Notes: generated by a model not told the origin, from the letters alone. Counted from the stretch's first letter, positions 43,274 to 52,930 are shown. The stretch is DNA of 64,000 bases from Leptolinea sp964446955 (GCA_964446955.1 CAYUQJ010000006.1:132370-196369), one strand, 5' to 3'. Program-made: numbers and translations.

Positions 43274-44238
43274 ATGACTGGAATGAATTCCTCTCACACA
43301 ACCCGTGGCTATATCACTGCGTTTGCCGCGGCGGTGATCCTCTCGACCACGGCGATATTCATTAGCCATCTCTCTGTAGAGTATCAACTTCCGGCACTGG
43401 TGCTGGCTTTTTGGCGGGAGGTATTTGTTGTAGTAACCCTCGCCGTTATTCTCTCTGTATTTCATCGCAATCGATTGCGCGTAGCTAAACAGGACCTGTT
43501 GTACCTTTTGCTTTACGGTGTTGTACTTGCGTTGTTTAATGCTCTCTGGACAACCTCAGTTGTGCTCAATGGCGCGGCAATTTCAACTGTTCTGGTCTAT
43601 TTTCAGCCGCGTTTACCGCGCTGCTGGGAAGGTGGTTATTAAAAGAGGAACTGGGGTTGATAAAGCTTCTGGCTGTGTTGATGAGCTTTGGCGGATGTGC
43701 GCTGGTTGCCGGGGCGCATGATCCAGCGGTCTGGCAGACAAACCTACCGGGAATTCTCGTCGGTGTGATATCCGGGCTGGCATATGCTGTCTACAGTCTG
43801 ATGGGGCGATCAGCCGCCAACCGGGGGCTGAATCCCTGGGTCACCATACTGTACACGTTTGCCTTTGCCGCCGGCCTTCTATTAATCACCAATCTTGTTT
43901 TTGGCGGAATGCTTCCGGGTACGGCGACATCTCCGAAGGATATGTTCTGGCTTGGTGACGCCTGGGCAGGGTGGGGGGTACTGATCCTGCTGGCTGCCGG
44001 CCCAACAGTGGCGGGATTCGGACTGTATAACGTAAGCCTGGGTTATCTTCCTTCCAGTGTGGCAAACCTTATCGTCTCGACGGAACCGGTTTTCACCGCA
44101 CTCATTGCTTATCTGTTGCTGGACGAGCAACTGACATCCACACAGATTTTCGGGAGCCTGTTTATTCTGGGAGGAGTGGCCCTCATGCGAGTATTTGAAA
44201 AAGGGCTGGCACCGCTGGTAGAACCGGCAGGGGTTTAA
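43274..44238 (+). pseudogene. EamA/DMT-family transporter split by a frameshift
   Basis: Two ORFs make one ten-helix EamA protein. The first part (MTGMNSSHTTRGYITAFAAAV) reads in frame to about 43600, then runs to a stop at 43642. Restoring one base in the TTTT run near 43602 continues as FSAAFTALLGRWLLKEELG and joins the second part, which ends ...RVFEKGLAPLVEPAGV at 44238. Both EamA repeats are otherwise intact, with the usual VLVYFSAAFTALL and STEPVFTALIAYLLL. A sequencing slip at the homopolymer or a recent mutation are both possible. No known substrate. Confidence 0.8.
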
Positions 44239-44281
44239 CCTGTCCAGCCGACCCATTTTATCGAACATGTAAAGGGACATT

Positions 44282-44566
44282 ATGGCTGAAGAAATTGAAT
44301 CAGAAGATAAACCAGAGAGTGACCGGCTAAGCCAGTATCCGGAAAGCGTTCAACAAATCTTACGGCGCACCCCGGAAGAGAAGGCTGCCCGTGTTTACGA
44401 GGTGATGCGGGAAGCGAAGATCATGTCGGTGGAAAATCTTTTTGCCGCAGGTTTTTATTCCAGGCAGGAACTCAATAATGTAACCTGGGAGATGCTGCAG
44501 GACCCGAAGCTTTCCGAAGAGCAACGCCGGCGGGTGCAAGCCCTCCGGGATTCGGCGTTAAAATAA
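44282..44566 (+). CDS. Hypothetical 94-residue helical protein
   Basis: ATG 44282 with AAAGGGAC upstream. Charged, helical: acidic N-terminus (AEEIESEDKPESD) then RTPEEKAARVYEVMREAKI and EEQRRRVQALRD. No Cys, signal or membrane segment. It lies 43 bases after the EamA gene and ends two bases before a GGCGACCCT hairpin. No family recognised; possibly a small regulator or cytoplasmic adaptor. Confidence 0.6.
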   Translation: MAEEIESEDKPESDRLSQYPESVQQILRRTPEEKAARVYEVMREAKIMSVENLFAAGFYSRQELNNVTWEMLQDPKLSEEQRRRVQALRDSALK

Positions 44567-44568
44567 AG

Positions 44569-44587
44569 GGCGACCCTCAGGGTCACC
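44569..44587. repeat. GGCGACCCT palindrome, copy 4
   Basis: GGCGACCCT, C, AGGGTCACC: the 9-1-9 layout with one mismatch in the right arm. It starts two bases after a stop codon. It is the outermost copy, about 10 kb from copy 1, and may mark the right side of the acquired segment. Confidence 0.7.
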
Positions 44588-44692
44588 TCTACATTATTTG
44601 GTTTTTTCGCAATCTATACCGATAACTGTTTCGTTTCATTTATGAATACATCCAAAGGATCGGGTGTGATTGGTGAGTATTACCCCCACTTG

Positions 44693-44715
44693 CCACGCCC
44701 CCGGGGGGGGCGTGG
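44693..44715. terminator. GC-rich hairpin before the acyl-AMP ligase gene
   Basis: CCACGCCCCC pairs with GGGGGCGTGG, followed by TTTCTCC. Strong stem but short T run; a plus-strand terminator for the upstream gene is likely. Confidence 0.6.
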
Positions 44716-44780
44716 TTTCTCCTCTATCTGAAATGCGGTATCATTACCCGCGTTAATCAACCAATCCGGAAAGAGACTGT

Positions 44781-46460
44781 ATGCGAAATTTCACCACCAC
44801 CCTGAAAGACCACTTTGATTCACAACCCGAGCGGATTAGTCTGATCATTCAGCACGCCGGCAAGGATGATGTTCCCGTCACCTACCGCGAACTGATGCGC
44901 GGTGCTGCCGGCTGGGCGGAGCTCTATCGCGCACGCGGTATTCAACCCGGCGAGGTGATCATTCTCATCATGCAGCACTCCATCGAGCTTGTCTACGCGT
45001 ATTTTGGGGCGGTGCTTCACGGGGCTATCCCGTCCATTCTGCCCTACCTCACAGAAAAGCTTTCCCCCGAGCGCTACCGGGCGGACCTGGCCTCGCTGGT
45101 GGGTATCTCGACACCGGCGGCCATCGTCACCTTCCCCGAGTTTGAAGAGGAAGTGCGCAGTGCCCTGCACAAAGGGGACTCCGTTCGCACGGTTATCCTC
45201 ACCGGGCAGGATACTCCAGTTAACCCCGATTTCTCCGTCCTGGGCGGCATGCTGCGCGATCCCGAAGAGATTGTATTGCTGCAGCATTCTTCCGGTACCA
45301 CCGGTCTGCAAAAGGGCATCGCCCTCTCGCACCGCAGTGTGTTCAACCAGCTTGACACATACGTTGAACGCCTTAAGGCCACGCCGGACGATGTCATCGT
45401 CTCGTGGCTGCCGTTGTATCACGATATGGGTCTCATCGCCTGCTACCTGATGCCCATTCTGTATGGCATCCAATTGGTGATCATGTCACCCTTTGACTGG
45501 GTGCGCGCGCCTTACCGGCTGCTGCAATCCGTCAGCCGTTATAAGGGAACATTAAGCTGGCTGCCCAATTTCGCCTATGTCTTCTGCGCCGAAAAGATCC
45601 GAGAACGCGACCTGGAAGGGATCGACCTGTCTTCCTGGCGTGCCATCACAAACTGCTCGGAACCGGTACGCATCAGCGCGCACGAAAAGTTTGCCGCGCG
45701 TTTCACATCCTATGGCTTGAACCCGGACGCGTTGGTCACCAGCTATGCCATGGCCGAGAACACTTTTGCCGTAACCCAATCGGGCATCGGTGAATCGGTG
45801 GTGGTTGATCTGGTCGATCGTGAATCAGTACAAATGAAATGGGAAGCGGCTCCGGCTGTTGACGGGCGCGATTCGCTGCGTATATTGTCCAGCGGGAAGC
45901 CTATCCGTAACACGCAGGTGACCGTATTTGATCCTGATGGCAAACCCATGTCCGACCGCAAGATCGGCGAAGTGGCGATAAAGTCCGATTGTATGCTCAG
46001 CGGTTTCTATCACCGCGATGACCTGACGAAGAAAGCCTTTCTGGATGGCGGCTGGTATCTCACCGGCGATTACGGGTATCTGGCCGACGGCGAGCTGTAT
46101 GTCACCGGGCGTAAGAAGGACCTGATCATTGTCGGCGGCAAGAATGTCTACCCGGCGGATCTGGAACACCTGGCCATGGAAGTAAAGGGAGTTCACCCCG
46201 GTCGGGTTGTGGCTTTTGGCGTGTTCAATGAAGAGAGCGGCACGGAAGAGGTGGTGATCATCTCGGAGGTGGACGTGGATGACCCCGCTGAAAAGGAACG
46301 CATTGCCAACGAGATCCGCAAGGTGGTGACCAAAGGCTCAGCGGTGGCGCTGCGCCATGTTTACCTTGTGCCGAAGAAATGGATCGTCAAGACCAGCAGC
46401 GGCAAAACGGCGCGACCGGCCAATAAGGATAAATACCTCAAAGAAATGGCTGCTGCGTAA
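44781..46460 (+). CDS. Fatty-acyl-AMP ligase (FAAL-type adenylate-forming enzyme)
   Basis: 559 residues. The ANL fold has the P-loop motif LLQHSSGTTGLQKG, the FAAL-type VSWLPLYHDMGLIACYL, TNCSEPVR, the ATP-binding YAMAENTFAV, TGDYGYL and the hinge GRKKDLIIVGGKNVYP, with the C-terminal Lys in KTSSGKTARP. The WLPLYHDMG and EPVR motifs are typical of FAALs, which activate a fatty acid and pass it to a carrier protein rather than to CoA. No PKS or NRPS gene is near. The free-standing ACP at 10275 is the only carrier in the window, so a partnership is inferred. Confidence 0.9.
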   Translation: MRNFTTTLKDHFDSQPERISLIIQHAGKDDVPVTYRELMRGAAGWAELYRARGIQPGEVIILIMQHSIELVYAYFGAVLHGAIPSILPYLTEKLSPERYRADLASLVGISTPAAIVTFPEFEEEVRSALHKGDSVRTVILTGQDTPVNPDFSVLGGMLRDPEEIVLLQHSSGTTGLQKGIALSHRSVFNQLDTYVERLKATPDDVIVSWLPLYHDMGLIACYLMPILYGIQLVIMSPFDWVRAPYRLLQSVSRYKGTLSWLPNFAYVFCAEKIRERDLEGIDLSSWRAITNCSEPVRISAHEKFAARFTSYGLNPDALVTSYAMAENTFAVTQSGIGESVVVDLVDRESVQMKWEAAPAVDGRDSLRILSSGKPIRNTQVTVFDPDGKPMSDRKIGEVAIKSDCMLSGFYHRDDLTKKAFLDGGWYLTGDYGYLADGELYVTGRKKDLIIVGGKNVYPADLEHLAMEVKGVHPGRVVAFGVFNEESGTEEVVIISEVDVDDPAEKERIANEIRKVVTKGSAVALRHVYLVPKKWIVKTSSGKTARPANKDKYLKEMAAA

Positions 46461-46662
46461 TACACAATAATCGAACCGAATCCCATACCCCGCCTTGCGA
46501 TACGTAATGCGGGGTATTTATATACTTGTTTGCGGTGTCATGGGACGTTTGTTATGATGGAATCAGTGGCAAGAATTGGCTGAAAGATTGTGATACCGCG
46601 TCCTTTTCTTTGCCTCTCATAAGCACATGTAGCCTTGTTTTCGGGTTTGGCCGGAGGGATTT

Positions 46663-49600
46663 ATGCGCGTATTCTTTCTGATGGCGGTACTGTTTCACAT
46701 GATGACCGGTCTGCCGTCACGGCAGCAGCCGGCGGTCACCTTTGCCCGCAATACGGCAAAGCTGACATTCCCGGACTCAGCGGTCTTTTCCACGACAATA
46801 AACAGTGCCGAAACCGTGACAGATGTGGAATTGCTATACGGTACGGATGTTCGCACGTGTAGTGAAGTACAGGCCCTGGCCATACCTGCATTCGAACCCG
46901 CCCCGACCATCAAAGTATCGTGGGAATGGGACATGCTTGAAAGCGGCGCGCTGCCGCCGGGCACAAAGATCTGGTGGCAGTGGCGGGTAACCGGTGAAAG
47001 CGGCGAGCGGGTTCTCTCAGAGAAGCGTACTATCACCTGGTTGGACTCGGTCCATAACTGGATGGAGATGGAAGACCGGGGCATCCGCTTGCATTATTAC
47101 ACCATTTCCACGGATAGAGCCCGCGAATTCCTTGTTACAGCCACCGGCGCGATGGACCGCCTTAAAACGGATACAGGCATGGAAGCCTCGGGAACGATCG
47201 ATCTGTTTCTCTATGCCAATACGCAGGATATGCGCGATGCCCTGTTGTATGAACCATCCTGGACAGGAGCCATGGCCTTCCCGGACTATAACAAGGTTTT
47301 GGTCGGCATCAGTGAGAATCTTGATTGGACAAAACGCACCGAAGCCCATGAGTTGACCCATGTGCTTACCGGTAATTACACATTTACCTGCCTGCAAATG
47401 ACCCCGACCTGGCTGGAAGAGGGTCTGGCGGTGTATGGAGAGGGTGAACCGGATACTGAAACAAAGGAAACATTTGAGAAAGCCCGGAAGTCAAATTCAT
47501 TGCTGTCATTCCGTGTCCTGTCAGCCGGATTCGCGGAAGAATCCGAGCAGGCCAGTCTGTCTTACAGTCAATCGTATTACATGGTGGACTATCTCATTGA
47601 TACCTACGGACGGGAAAAGATCAACCGCCTGTTAAAGATTCTGTCAACGGGGACGGTAGTAGATGAAGCATTAACGCAGGTCTATGGTTTCAACCTGCGC
47701 GGGTTCGAAGAGGAGTGGCGTAAATCGGTCGGTGTGCCGCAGGCGGATTGGTATGAAGATACGCTAAATCCTACCATGCAACCGACAGTAGTTCCCACCC
47801 TGCGGCCTGTTGCGGGGAATAAAGACCCGGTCAAAGCCTTGCCATCCGCAACTGCGCTGTCCACCGAAGCTGTTCCGGCGGCCCAATCTACCGTAATACC
47901 TTCAACGTCCCAAAGTAACGGCACCCCGATTCCACCGGTACAACCGGGTGTTGGGTTCCCAGTGATAGTGATCTTTTGCCTGGGTTTGTTCGGACTGCTC
48001 ATAGTTGTTGTGGTCATTTTTGCGGTCATACGCGCGAAGAAGGGAAGGGGTGCGTCCATCTCGGTGTTTGTGATTCTGCTGCTGGGTTCAACAGCACTGA
48101 GCGCCGACCCCGCGCGAGCGCAGGATTTGCGAATAGAGCCAACCCGCTACCCGCAGTTGCCTACAGCGACAATATACTCACCACCGCCGACGGAGAAGGG
48201 CTTCTACTCTGATCCGGAGGTTGGGGTCAGTCTGGCGCTACCTTCAAACGCGGTTATTGATACCTCAAGAGCCACAGCTTCCTATCATTTCAGCTTGAAC
48301 CTGGATAACAATGCCGTTCTTGGGCACATGTTCACATACGGTCTGCGAAGCGGTGAATTACTGGAAGAACTGGCGCACCGCATACGTGATATTGAACTGC
48401 AGGATGTTCAGAACCTTGCCTTTCTTGAAGATCGGGAAATCCAGATGAAGAATGGCCGACCTGGTTGGCTGACAGAGGCGCAAGGCAGAACGACGGATGA
48501 TGTCCGAAAGTTCCACTTCAGTCTGGTGACTGTCCGCGGATTTACCTCATCGACCACACTAATGCTCTATTCCACAATTGAGGGTTTTGATATTTACAGG
48601 AATGAGATTGACGATCTGAACCGGTCATTGGTGGTTTCCGCGCCCACGATCAACGGGTTCCCGCGGGATGAATTGCTGGTTTTGAGCGGTGGCGAATCGG
48701 ACAACCCCGTGGAGAACGATCCCGCCACCACGCGCAGTTCGGGCAATTTCTATCTGGTGTATTCCGGTCTGGTGACGTTCAACCCCGCTATGGAGTTGCA
48801 ACCGGACCTTGCGCGAAGCTGGGAGGTCAGCGGAGACGGGTTGGAGTACACGTTCCACCTGAACCCCGACGCGGTGTTCCATAATGGCCGGCCGGTCACG
48901 GCAGAGGATGTTGTCTTTTCATGGGAGCGTGCCGCCGCACCGGAGACCGGTTCGGAGACCGTGCTTACCTATCTCGGTGATATCAAGGGAGTGAGGGACA
49001 GGCGTGAGGGGAGGGCGGACCGGATCAGCGGATTACGTGTCCTCGACGCCCACACTTTGGAGGTCACATTGGAACAACCTGTGCCGTATTTCCTGTTAAA
49101 GCTGACCTACCCGACCGGCTTTATTGTTGACCGGGAGAATGTGGAAAGCGGAGGGGATTGGTATCGCACGCCCAATGGGACCGGCCCGTATCGCCTTACC
49201 CGCTGGCTCAGCCGACAGGAAATACAATATGAGCGCTTCGAGGCGTATTACGGTGAAAAGCCTGCCATTCGGGCGATTCTGGTAGTCCTGTATCAGGGAA
49301 CCAGTCTGCAATTGTACGAGCTGGGGGCTACTGATATTGCCGGAGTCGGGTACGGTGATCTGATCCGTTTTACCGATCCTTCAGAGCCCATGCACACCGA
49401 ATTGCAAAGCATTTTGAATATGTGCACCCGTTACATTACCATGGACGTAAACCAGCCACCTTTTGACGACGTAAAGGTGCGACAGGCGTTTGCCATGTCC
49501 ATCGATAAGGAATGGTATGTTCGGGTTATTTCGGAGGGCGGGGCGGTACCGGCAAAAGGGTTATATCCACCGGCTCTGCCCGGCTTCGACCGGAATTTCA

Positions 49601-50172
49601 AAGGATTGGAATTTGACCCGCGGAAAGCCCGGCAATTGTTGAAGGAATCAAAATATGGAAATGGGAATATACCGGAGATCTTTTTCTCTCTGCCGAATTA
49701 CGGCAGTTATGTGCCTGAAAGTGTTTCATCCATAGTGCAGATGTGGGAAGAGACACTGGGGATCAAGATCATCATCCAGAATATTGACCCGGAATATTAC
49801 CAGGAGGCGTTGGATGATGGCAGGCACGGGCAATTGATCAGTGAGGGCTGGTGTGCCGATTACCCGGATCCGGAAAATTTCGCAGATGTATTGTTCCACA
49901 GCGGGTCAGACATGAATCGCGGAAATTACTCCAATCCTGAACTGGACAGGTTGCTGGAAGAAGCGCGGGTGGAGGAGGATGTCAACCGGCGGATGGATAT
50001 GTACCGACAGGCGGAAGCGATTATTGTACAAGACGCGCCTGCTGTGTTTTGGACACATAGTAAATCCTTTACCCTCGTCAAGCCATACATCAGAGGGTAT
50101 GCAGGCACACCGCTTGGGATTCCACTGGAGCGTTACCTGTCTATCGATTCTGCAACGCTTATGGGGAATTGA
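46663..50172 (+). CDS. Fusion of peptidase-MA-like metalloprotease and peptide-binding protein
   Basis: 1169 residues from ATG 46663 (GGAGGG five bases upstream). Residues about 20-345 form a gluzincin of the peptidase MA type: AHELTHVLTG (HExxH) and the third ligand Glu in WLEEGLAVYGEG. A Thr/Pro linker (about 365-425) leads to a membrane helix (about 430-453), then a basic stretch and a second signal-like segment (about 460-482, ending ARAQ). A beta-rich domain (about 510-690) precedes an oligopeptide-binding SBP5 domain (about 690-1160: SGNFYLVYSGLVTFNPAMEL, TAEDVVFSWERA, VRQAFAMSIDKE, WCADYPDPENF). The protein may cut peptides outside and capture them. Confidence 0.85.
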   Translation: MRVFFLMAVLFHMMTGLPSRQQPAVTFARNTAKLTFPDSAVFSTTINSAETVTDVELLYGTDVRTCSEVQALAIPAFEPAPTIKVSWEWDMLESGALPPGTKIWWQWRVTGESGERVLSEKRTITWLDSVHNWMEMEDRGIRLHYYTISTDRAREFLVTATGAMDRLKTDTGMEASGTIDLFLYANTQDMRDALLYEPSWTGAMAFPDYNKVLVGISENLDWTKRTEAHELTHVLTGNYTFTCLQMTPTWLEEGLAVYGEGEPDTETKETFEKARKSNSLLSFRVLSAGFAEESEQASLSYSQSYYMVDYLIDTYGREKINRLLKILSTGTVVDEALTQVYGFNLRGFEEEWRKSVGVPQADWYEDTLNPTMQPTVVPTLRPVAGNKDPVKALPSATALSTEAVPAAQSTVIPSTSQSNGTPIPPVQPGVGFPVIVIFCLGLFGLLIVVVVIFAVIRAKKGRGASISVFVILLLGSTALSADPARAQDLRIEPTRYPQLPTATIYSPPPTEKGFYSDPEVGVSLALPSNAVIDTSRATASYHFSLNLDNNAVLGHMFTYGLRSGELLEELAHRIRDIELQDVQNLAFLEDREIQMKNGRPGWLTEAQGRTTDDVRKFHFSLVTVRGFTSSTTLMLYSTIEGFDIYRNEIDDLNRSLVVSAPTINGFPRDELLVLSGGESDNPVENDPATTRSSGNFYLVYSGLVTFNPAMELQPDLARSWEVSGDGLEYTFHLNPDAVFHNGRPVTAEDVVFSWERAAAPETGSETVLTYLGDIKGVRDRREGRADRISGLRVLDAHTLEVTLEQPVPYFLLKLTYPTGFIVDRENVESGGDWYRTPNGTGPYRLTRWLSRQEIQYERFEAYYGEKPAIRAILVVLYQGTSLQLYELGATDIAGVGYGDLIRFTDPSEPMHTELQSILNMCTRYITMDVNQPPFDDVKVRQAFAMSIDKEWYVRVISEGGAVPAKGLYPPALPGFDRNFKGLEFDPRKARQLLKESKYGNGNIPEIFFSLPNYGSYVPESVSSIVQMWEETLGIKIIIQNIDPEYYQEALDDGRHGQLISEGWCADYPDPENFADVLFHSGSDMNRGNYSNPELDRLLEEARVEEDVNRRMDMYRQAEAIIVQDAPAVFWTHSKSFTLVKPYIRGYAGTPLGIPLERYLSIDSATLMGN

Positions 50173-50211
50173 TGCGAGTGTGATCCGGGTGGATTCACCG
50201 GCTGAGGCTGG

Positions 50212-50874
50212 TCAGTTTAGCCAGGCCGCGCGCCGCGCGGGGAGTTCACCGGTGGCATTGATGGTGCGCATCAGGCCGTTCTCACGGCGGTACAGGCGTT
50301 CAACGATATCCATCATCTCGTACACGGATGGCGCTTCCAGAATGGGCTGCTTCTCCGTCGGGGGAATCTGCAGCAAAGAGGCCCCCAGAAATACCAGATT
50401 CATAGGATCATCCGGTGGAGAAAGGCGCGACAGGTCAATTTCGTCCGGGTTCTCCCGGCTTAAAGCTTTCAGGTAGGAGATGATCTCGTGTGACAGTTGA
50501 CGGGCTTTGCGGTGTACCTGTATCATCCGGGGAAGCTCGATCGGGCTGGTTTCAACAGTACCCAGTAGGAAGGGTTGCGATTCCGCGTCAATATCATGGA
50601 TATTGAATCGATCCATCCCGACGACCGTTATGTTCATACGCCCATCCGGCAGGGCTTCATATTCGACCATGCGGGCAAGCATTCCGACCCGGTAAGGTTC
50701 GGGCAACGGTCCAAGTGCTTCCAGCCCCTGGTGGATAAGGACGATGCCCATCAGACCGTCATGGTCAATGCAATGACGAACCATAATCCGGTAACGCTCC
50801 TCAAAGATGTGCAAATGGAGGGGCATACCGGGAAATAATACGGCATTCAGCGGGAACAAGGGTATCTGGCGCAT
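50212..50874 (-). CDS. Lon N-terminal (LON substrate-binding) domain protein
   Basis: 220 residues from ATG 50874 (MRQIPLFPLNAVLFPG), the usual family start; an in-frame ATG at 50898 is possible, and neither has a clear ribosome site. The PUA-like Lon-N fold shows LPLHIFEERYR-type LHLHIFEERYRIMV, then VGMLARMVEYEALPDGRMNITVVGMDRFNI and helical C-part. It lacks the AAA and protease domains of Lon. Stand-alone Lon-N proteins are thought to recognise substrates or adaptors. It lies downstream of the P-loop kinase gene. Confidence 0.9.
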   Translation of the reverse strand: MRQIPLFPLNAVLFPGMPLHLHIFEERYRIMVRHCIDHDGLMGIVLIHQGLEALGPLPEPYRVGMLARMVEYEALPDGRMNITVVGMDRFNIHDIDAESQPFLLGTVETSPIELPRMIQVHRKARQLSHEIISYLKALSRENPDEIDLSRLSPPDDPMNLVFLGASLLQIPPTEKQPILEAPSVYEMMDIVERLYRRENGLMRTINATGELPARRAAWLN

Positions 50875-50930
50875 TCTGACGTAATTGTAGAAGCGCATGG
50901 ATAAAAAAGGAATGAGCCGTATAAGGTTAT

Positions 50931-51473
50931 TTAATGCGTATAGGTAATCGGTGTTTTCAACCACTCCATCGCGAGGTGGACGAGGTCTTCCAGAGGGGCA
51001 TTTGTATTAAGGGTCAGATGTGGTTCTTCAATGGGTTCATAATCCGCTTTTTGCTGGAGGTGCAGATCGTAACTGCGATTCATAGTGGGGTGGTTGCCGG
51101 TGCGGGTATCCTGTTGGAGGCGGGCTTTGACGACATCATCCGATGCCTTACAACGGATGATCCTCAACTCCGCTCCAGCCGCGTATGCGGCTTTTTTCAA
51201 GTCTGTGCGCTGGGATTTTTTGAGGAATGGACGCCCGTCTATGATGACGGAACGCCCTTTATGGATCAGATACGCGGCTGCCTGGTAGATCAATGACATC
51301 ACAAGATCATCCTGTGTGGCGGAATTCTCAATTTCATCCGCTGGAAATATGGCAGCGCGAACAATGTCTTTGTTTATGACCACGGCAGGTAAGGTTTCCG
51401 CGAGGCGTTGAGCCAGCGCGCTCTTTCCAGTACCGGCTGAACCGGCCATGGCGATCATCAGAGGTGAACTCAT
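50931..51473 (-). CDS. P-loop kinase of the AAA_33/zeta-like family
   Basis: 180 residues with Walker A GSAGTGKSALAQRL at about 11-24, INKDIVRAAIFP and SVIIDGRPFLKK. The fold matches small ATP-dependent kinases (gluconate-kinase-like, chloramphenicol phosphotransferase-like, zeta toxin). No antitoxin gene is next to it, so a metabolic or nucleotide/polynucleotide kinase is more likely than a toxin. Its end lies next to the Lon-N gene. Confidence 0.82.
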   Translation of the reverse strand: MSSPLMIAMAGSAGTGKSALAQRLAETLPAVVINKDIVRAAIFPADEIENSATQDDLVMSLIYQAAAYLIHKGRSVIIDGRPFLKKSQRTDLKKAAYAAGAELRIIRCKASDDVVKARLQQDTRTGNHPTMNRSYDLHLQQKADYEPIEEPHLTLNTNAPLEDLVHLAMEWLKTPITYTH

Positions 51474-51619
51474 ATAAAAATTGTAGCATACGGAGTCAAT
51501 CTCACCTGATTAATGGTTGTTATGGCGGTTTGGTAAAACAGTTCACTAACCTCCATTGACTTTTATTCCGCATAATGCTACGTTAATAGTGTTCCTTTAT
51601 GTACCTCTCATAGGGATGT

Positions 51620-52912
51620 GTGAGTATGGAGTTTAAAGTTGACCGTTCCAGTAGCCAGCCGTTATACATTCAGCTGGCTGGATGGTTGGAAGCCAGAATT
51701 ATCTCCGGTGAGATCAGGCCGGATGAGAAACTTCCCGGTGAAGTGGAGCTGGCCGAATCACTTGGTGTCAGCCGCGGGTCGCTTCGTAAAGCGATGGCAC
51801 AGTTGATAGACCGCGGGCTTGTCGTCCAGATCCATGGAAAGGGAACTTTCGTTGGACAGCCGGTTAATGAACAAAAATATGCCGGGCGCCTCAGCGTTTA
51901 TCAGGATCTTTTATTGGCGGGTATCCCGTTTACGACGGATGTTATTGAAAAGCGGATCATACCTGTACCAAACAGGGAATCTCAAATTCTGGGGCTTGTT
52001 CCAGCGGAAGCGGTTGTCTACCTGAAATACCTGCGCCGTGTTGATGAGGAACCGCTGGTTGTTCACGAGTCCTTTCTTCCGGCTTCCCGGTTCGCCGGGT
52101 TATTAAAAGAAGATTTTCGACATTCCGGAATGGTGGAGGCCATTGAGCGCCGCTACGATATCACGCTGGGTTGGACGAATAATACGATCTCAGTGGCAAA
52201 GGCAAACTCGAATATTGCCGCACTTCTCGGCTTAATGACAGGGGATCCGGTTCTGCTGAACGAATCCGAACTGTTTGACAACGCCGGCGGCAAGCTGGAA
52301 ACAGGGCTTACATGGTTTCGGCCGGATAAGTTCAAATTACAATCCACCGTGCGGCGTGCCCAGAATGAACCTTTTTACACCCTTCTCAGCCGGTCTGGTC
52401 TGGGGATCCCTCGCCCGGCCAGTTCCGAGCTGCCAACCCGGCCAGTTTCCCGTATGCCAAAGGTATCTGGTTTGTCTGATTTCCTTCCAATTGAACGAAT
52501 CCTGGTAAGGTATCCGGCAAAAGATTGGGAAGACGCGGTGTTGATGGCTGGTAAATTGCTGGCCTCGACCGGGGTGGTGGAAGAATATTATGGTCAGGCC
52601 ATGGTCAAAACAGCCCGGCAGCTTGGCCCTTATAATGTGGTATCTCCCGGAATTGCTGTGGCTCATGCGCTCCCCCATGAAGGCGTGATTCACCCGGCAC
52701 TGGCATTGATCACGTTACACCCGCCGGTGCGATTCGGAAGCGCGGAGAATGACCCGGTACGACTGCTGATTGCCATCGCGGCGCTGGATAGCACCCGTCA
52801 CGTGGACGCCCTCCGCGAGATGGCCGAAGTTCTATACGACCCGAATCGGCGCAACGCCCTGATGCAGGCTGCATCGTCGGAAGAAGCGTTCGATATTCTA
52901 ATGAAAGGTTGA
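51620..52912 (+). CDS. GntR/UTRA regulator fused to a PTS EIIA domain
   Basis: 430 residues from GTG 51620 (AGGGA close upstream) or ATG 51626. Winged helix GntR at about 10-75 (YIQLAGWLEARIISGEIRPDEKLPGEVELAESLGVSRGS is read in the first 50 residues), UTRA ligand-binding domain at about 95-235, linker with Pro, then a type-2 EIIA at about 290-428 with the phospho-His in VAHALPHEGV. GntR-UTRA proteins bind sugar phosphates; an added EIIA would let PTS phosphate flow tune it. It starts the PTS operon and ends 18 bases before a second, free EIIA. Confidence 0.9.
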   Translation: MSMEFKVDRSSSQPLYIQLAGWLEARIISGEIRPDEKLPGEVELAESLGVSRGSLRKAMAQLIDRGLVVQIHGKGTFVGQPVNEQKYAGRLSVYQDLLLAGIPFTTDVIEKRIIPVPNRESQILGLVPAEAVVYLKYLRRVDEEPLVVHESFLPASRFAGLLKEDFRHSGMVEAIERRYDITLGWTNNTISVAKANSNIAALLGLMTGDPVLLNESELFDNAGGKLETGLTWFRPDKFKLQSTVRRAQNEPFYTLLSRSGLGIPRPASSELPTRPVSRMPKVSGLSDFLPIERILVRYPAKDWEDAVLMAGKLLASTGVVEEYYGQAMVKTARQLGPYNVVSPGIAVAHALPHEGVIHPALALITLHPPVRFGSAENDPVRLLIAIAALDSTRHVDALREMAEVLYDPNRRNALMQAASSEEAFDILMKG

Positions 52913-52930
52913 TCCGTCAATCCAGGCGCA

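Noticed and set aside
50931..51473. Zeta-type toxin
   Set aside because: There is no epsilon-like antitoxin next to it and the P-loop kinase motifs are shared by many metabolic kinases.
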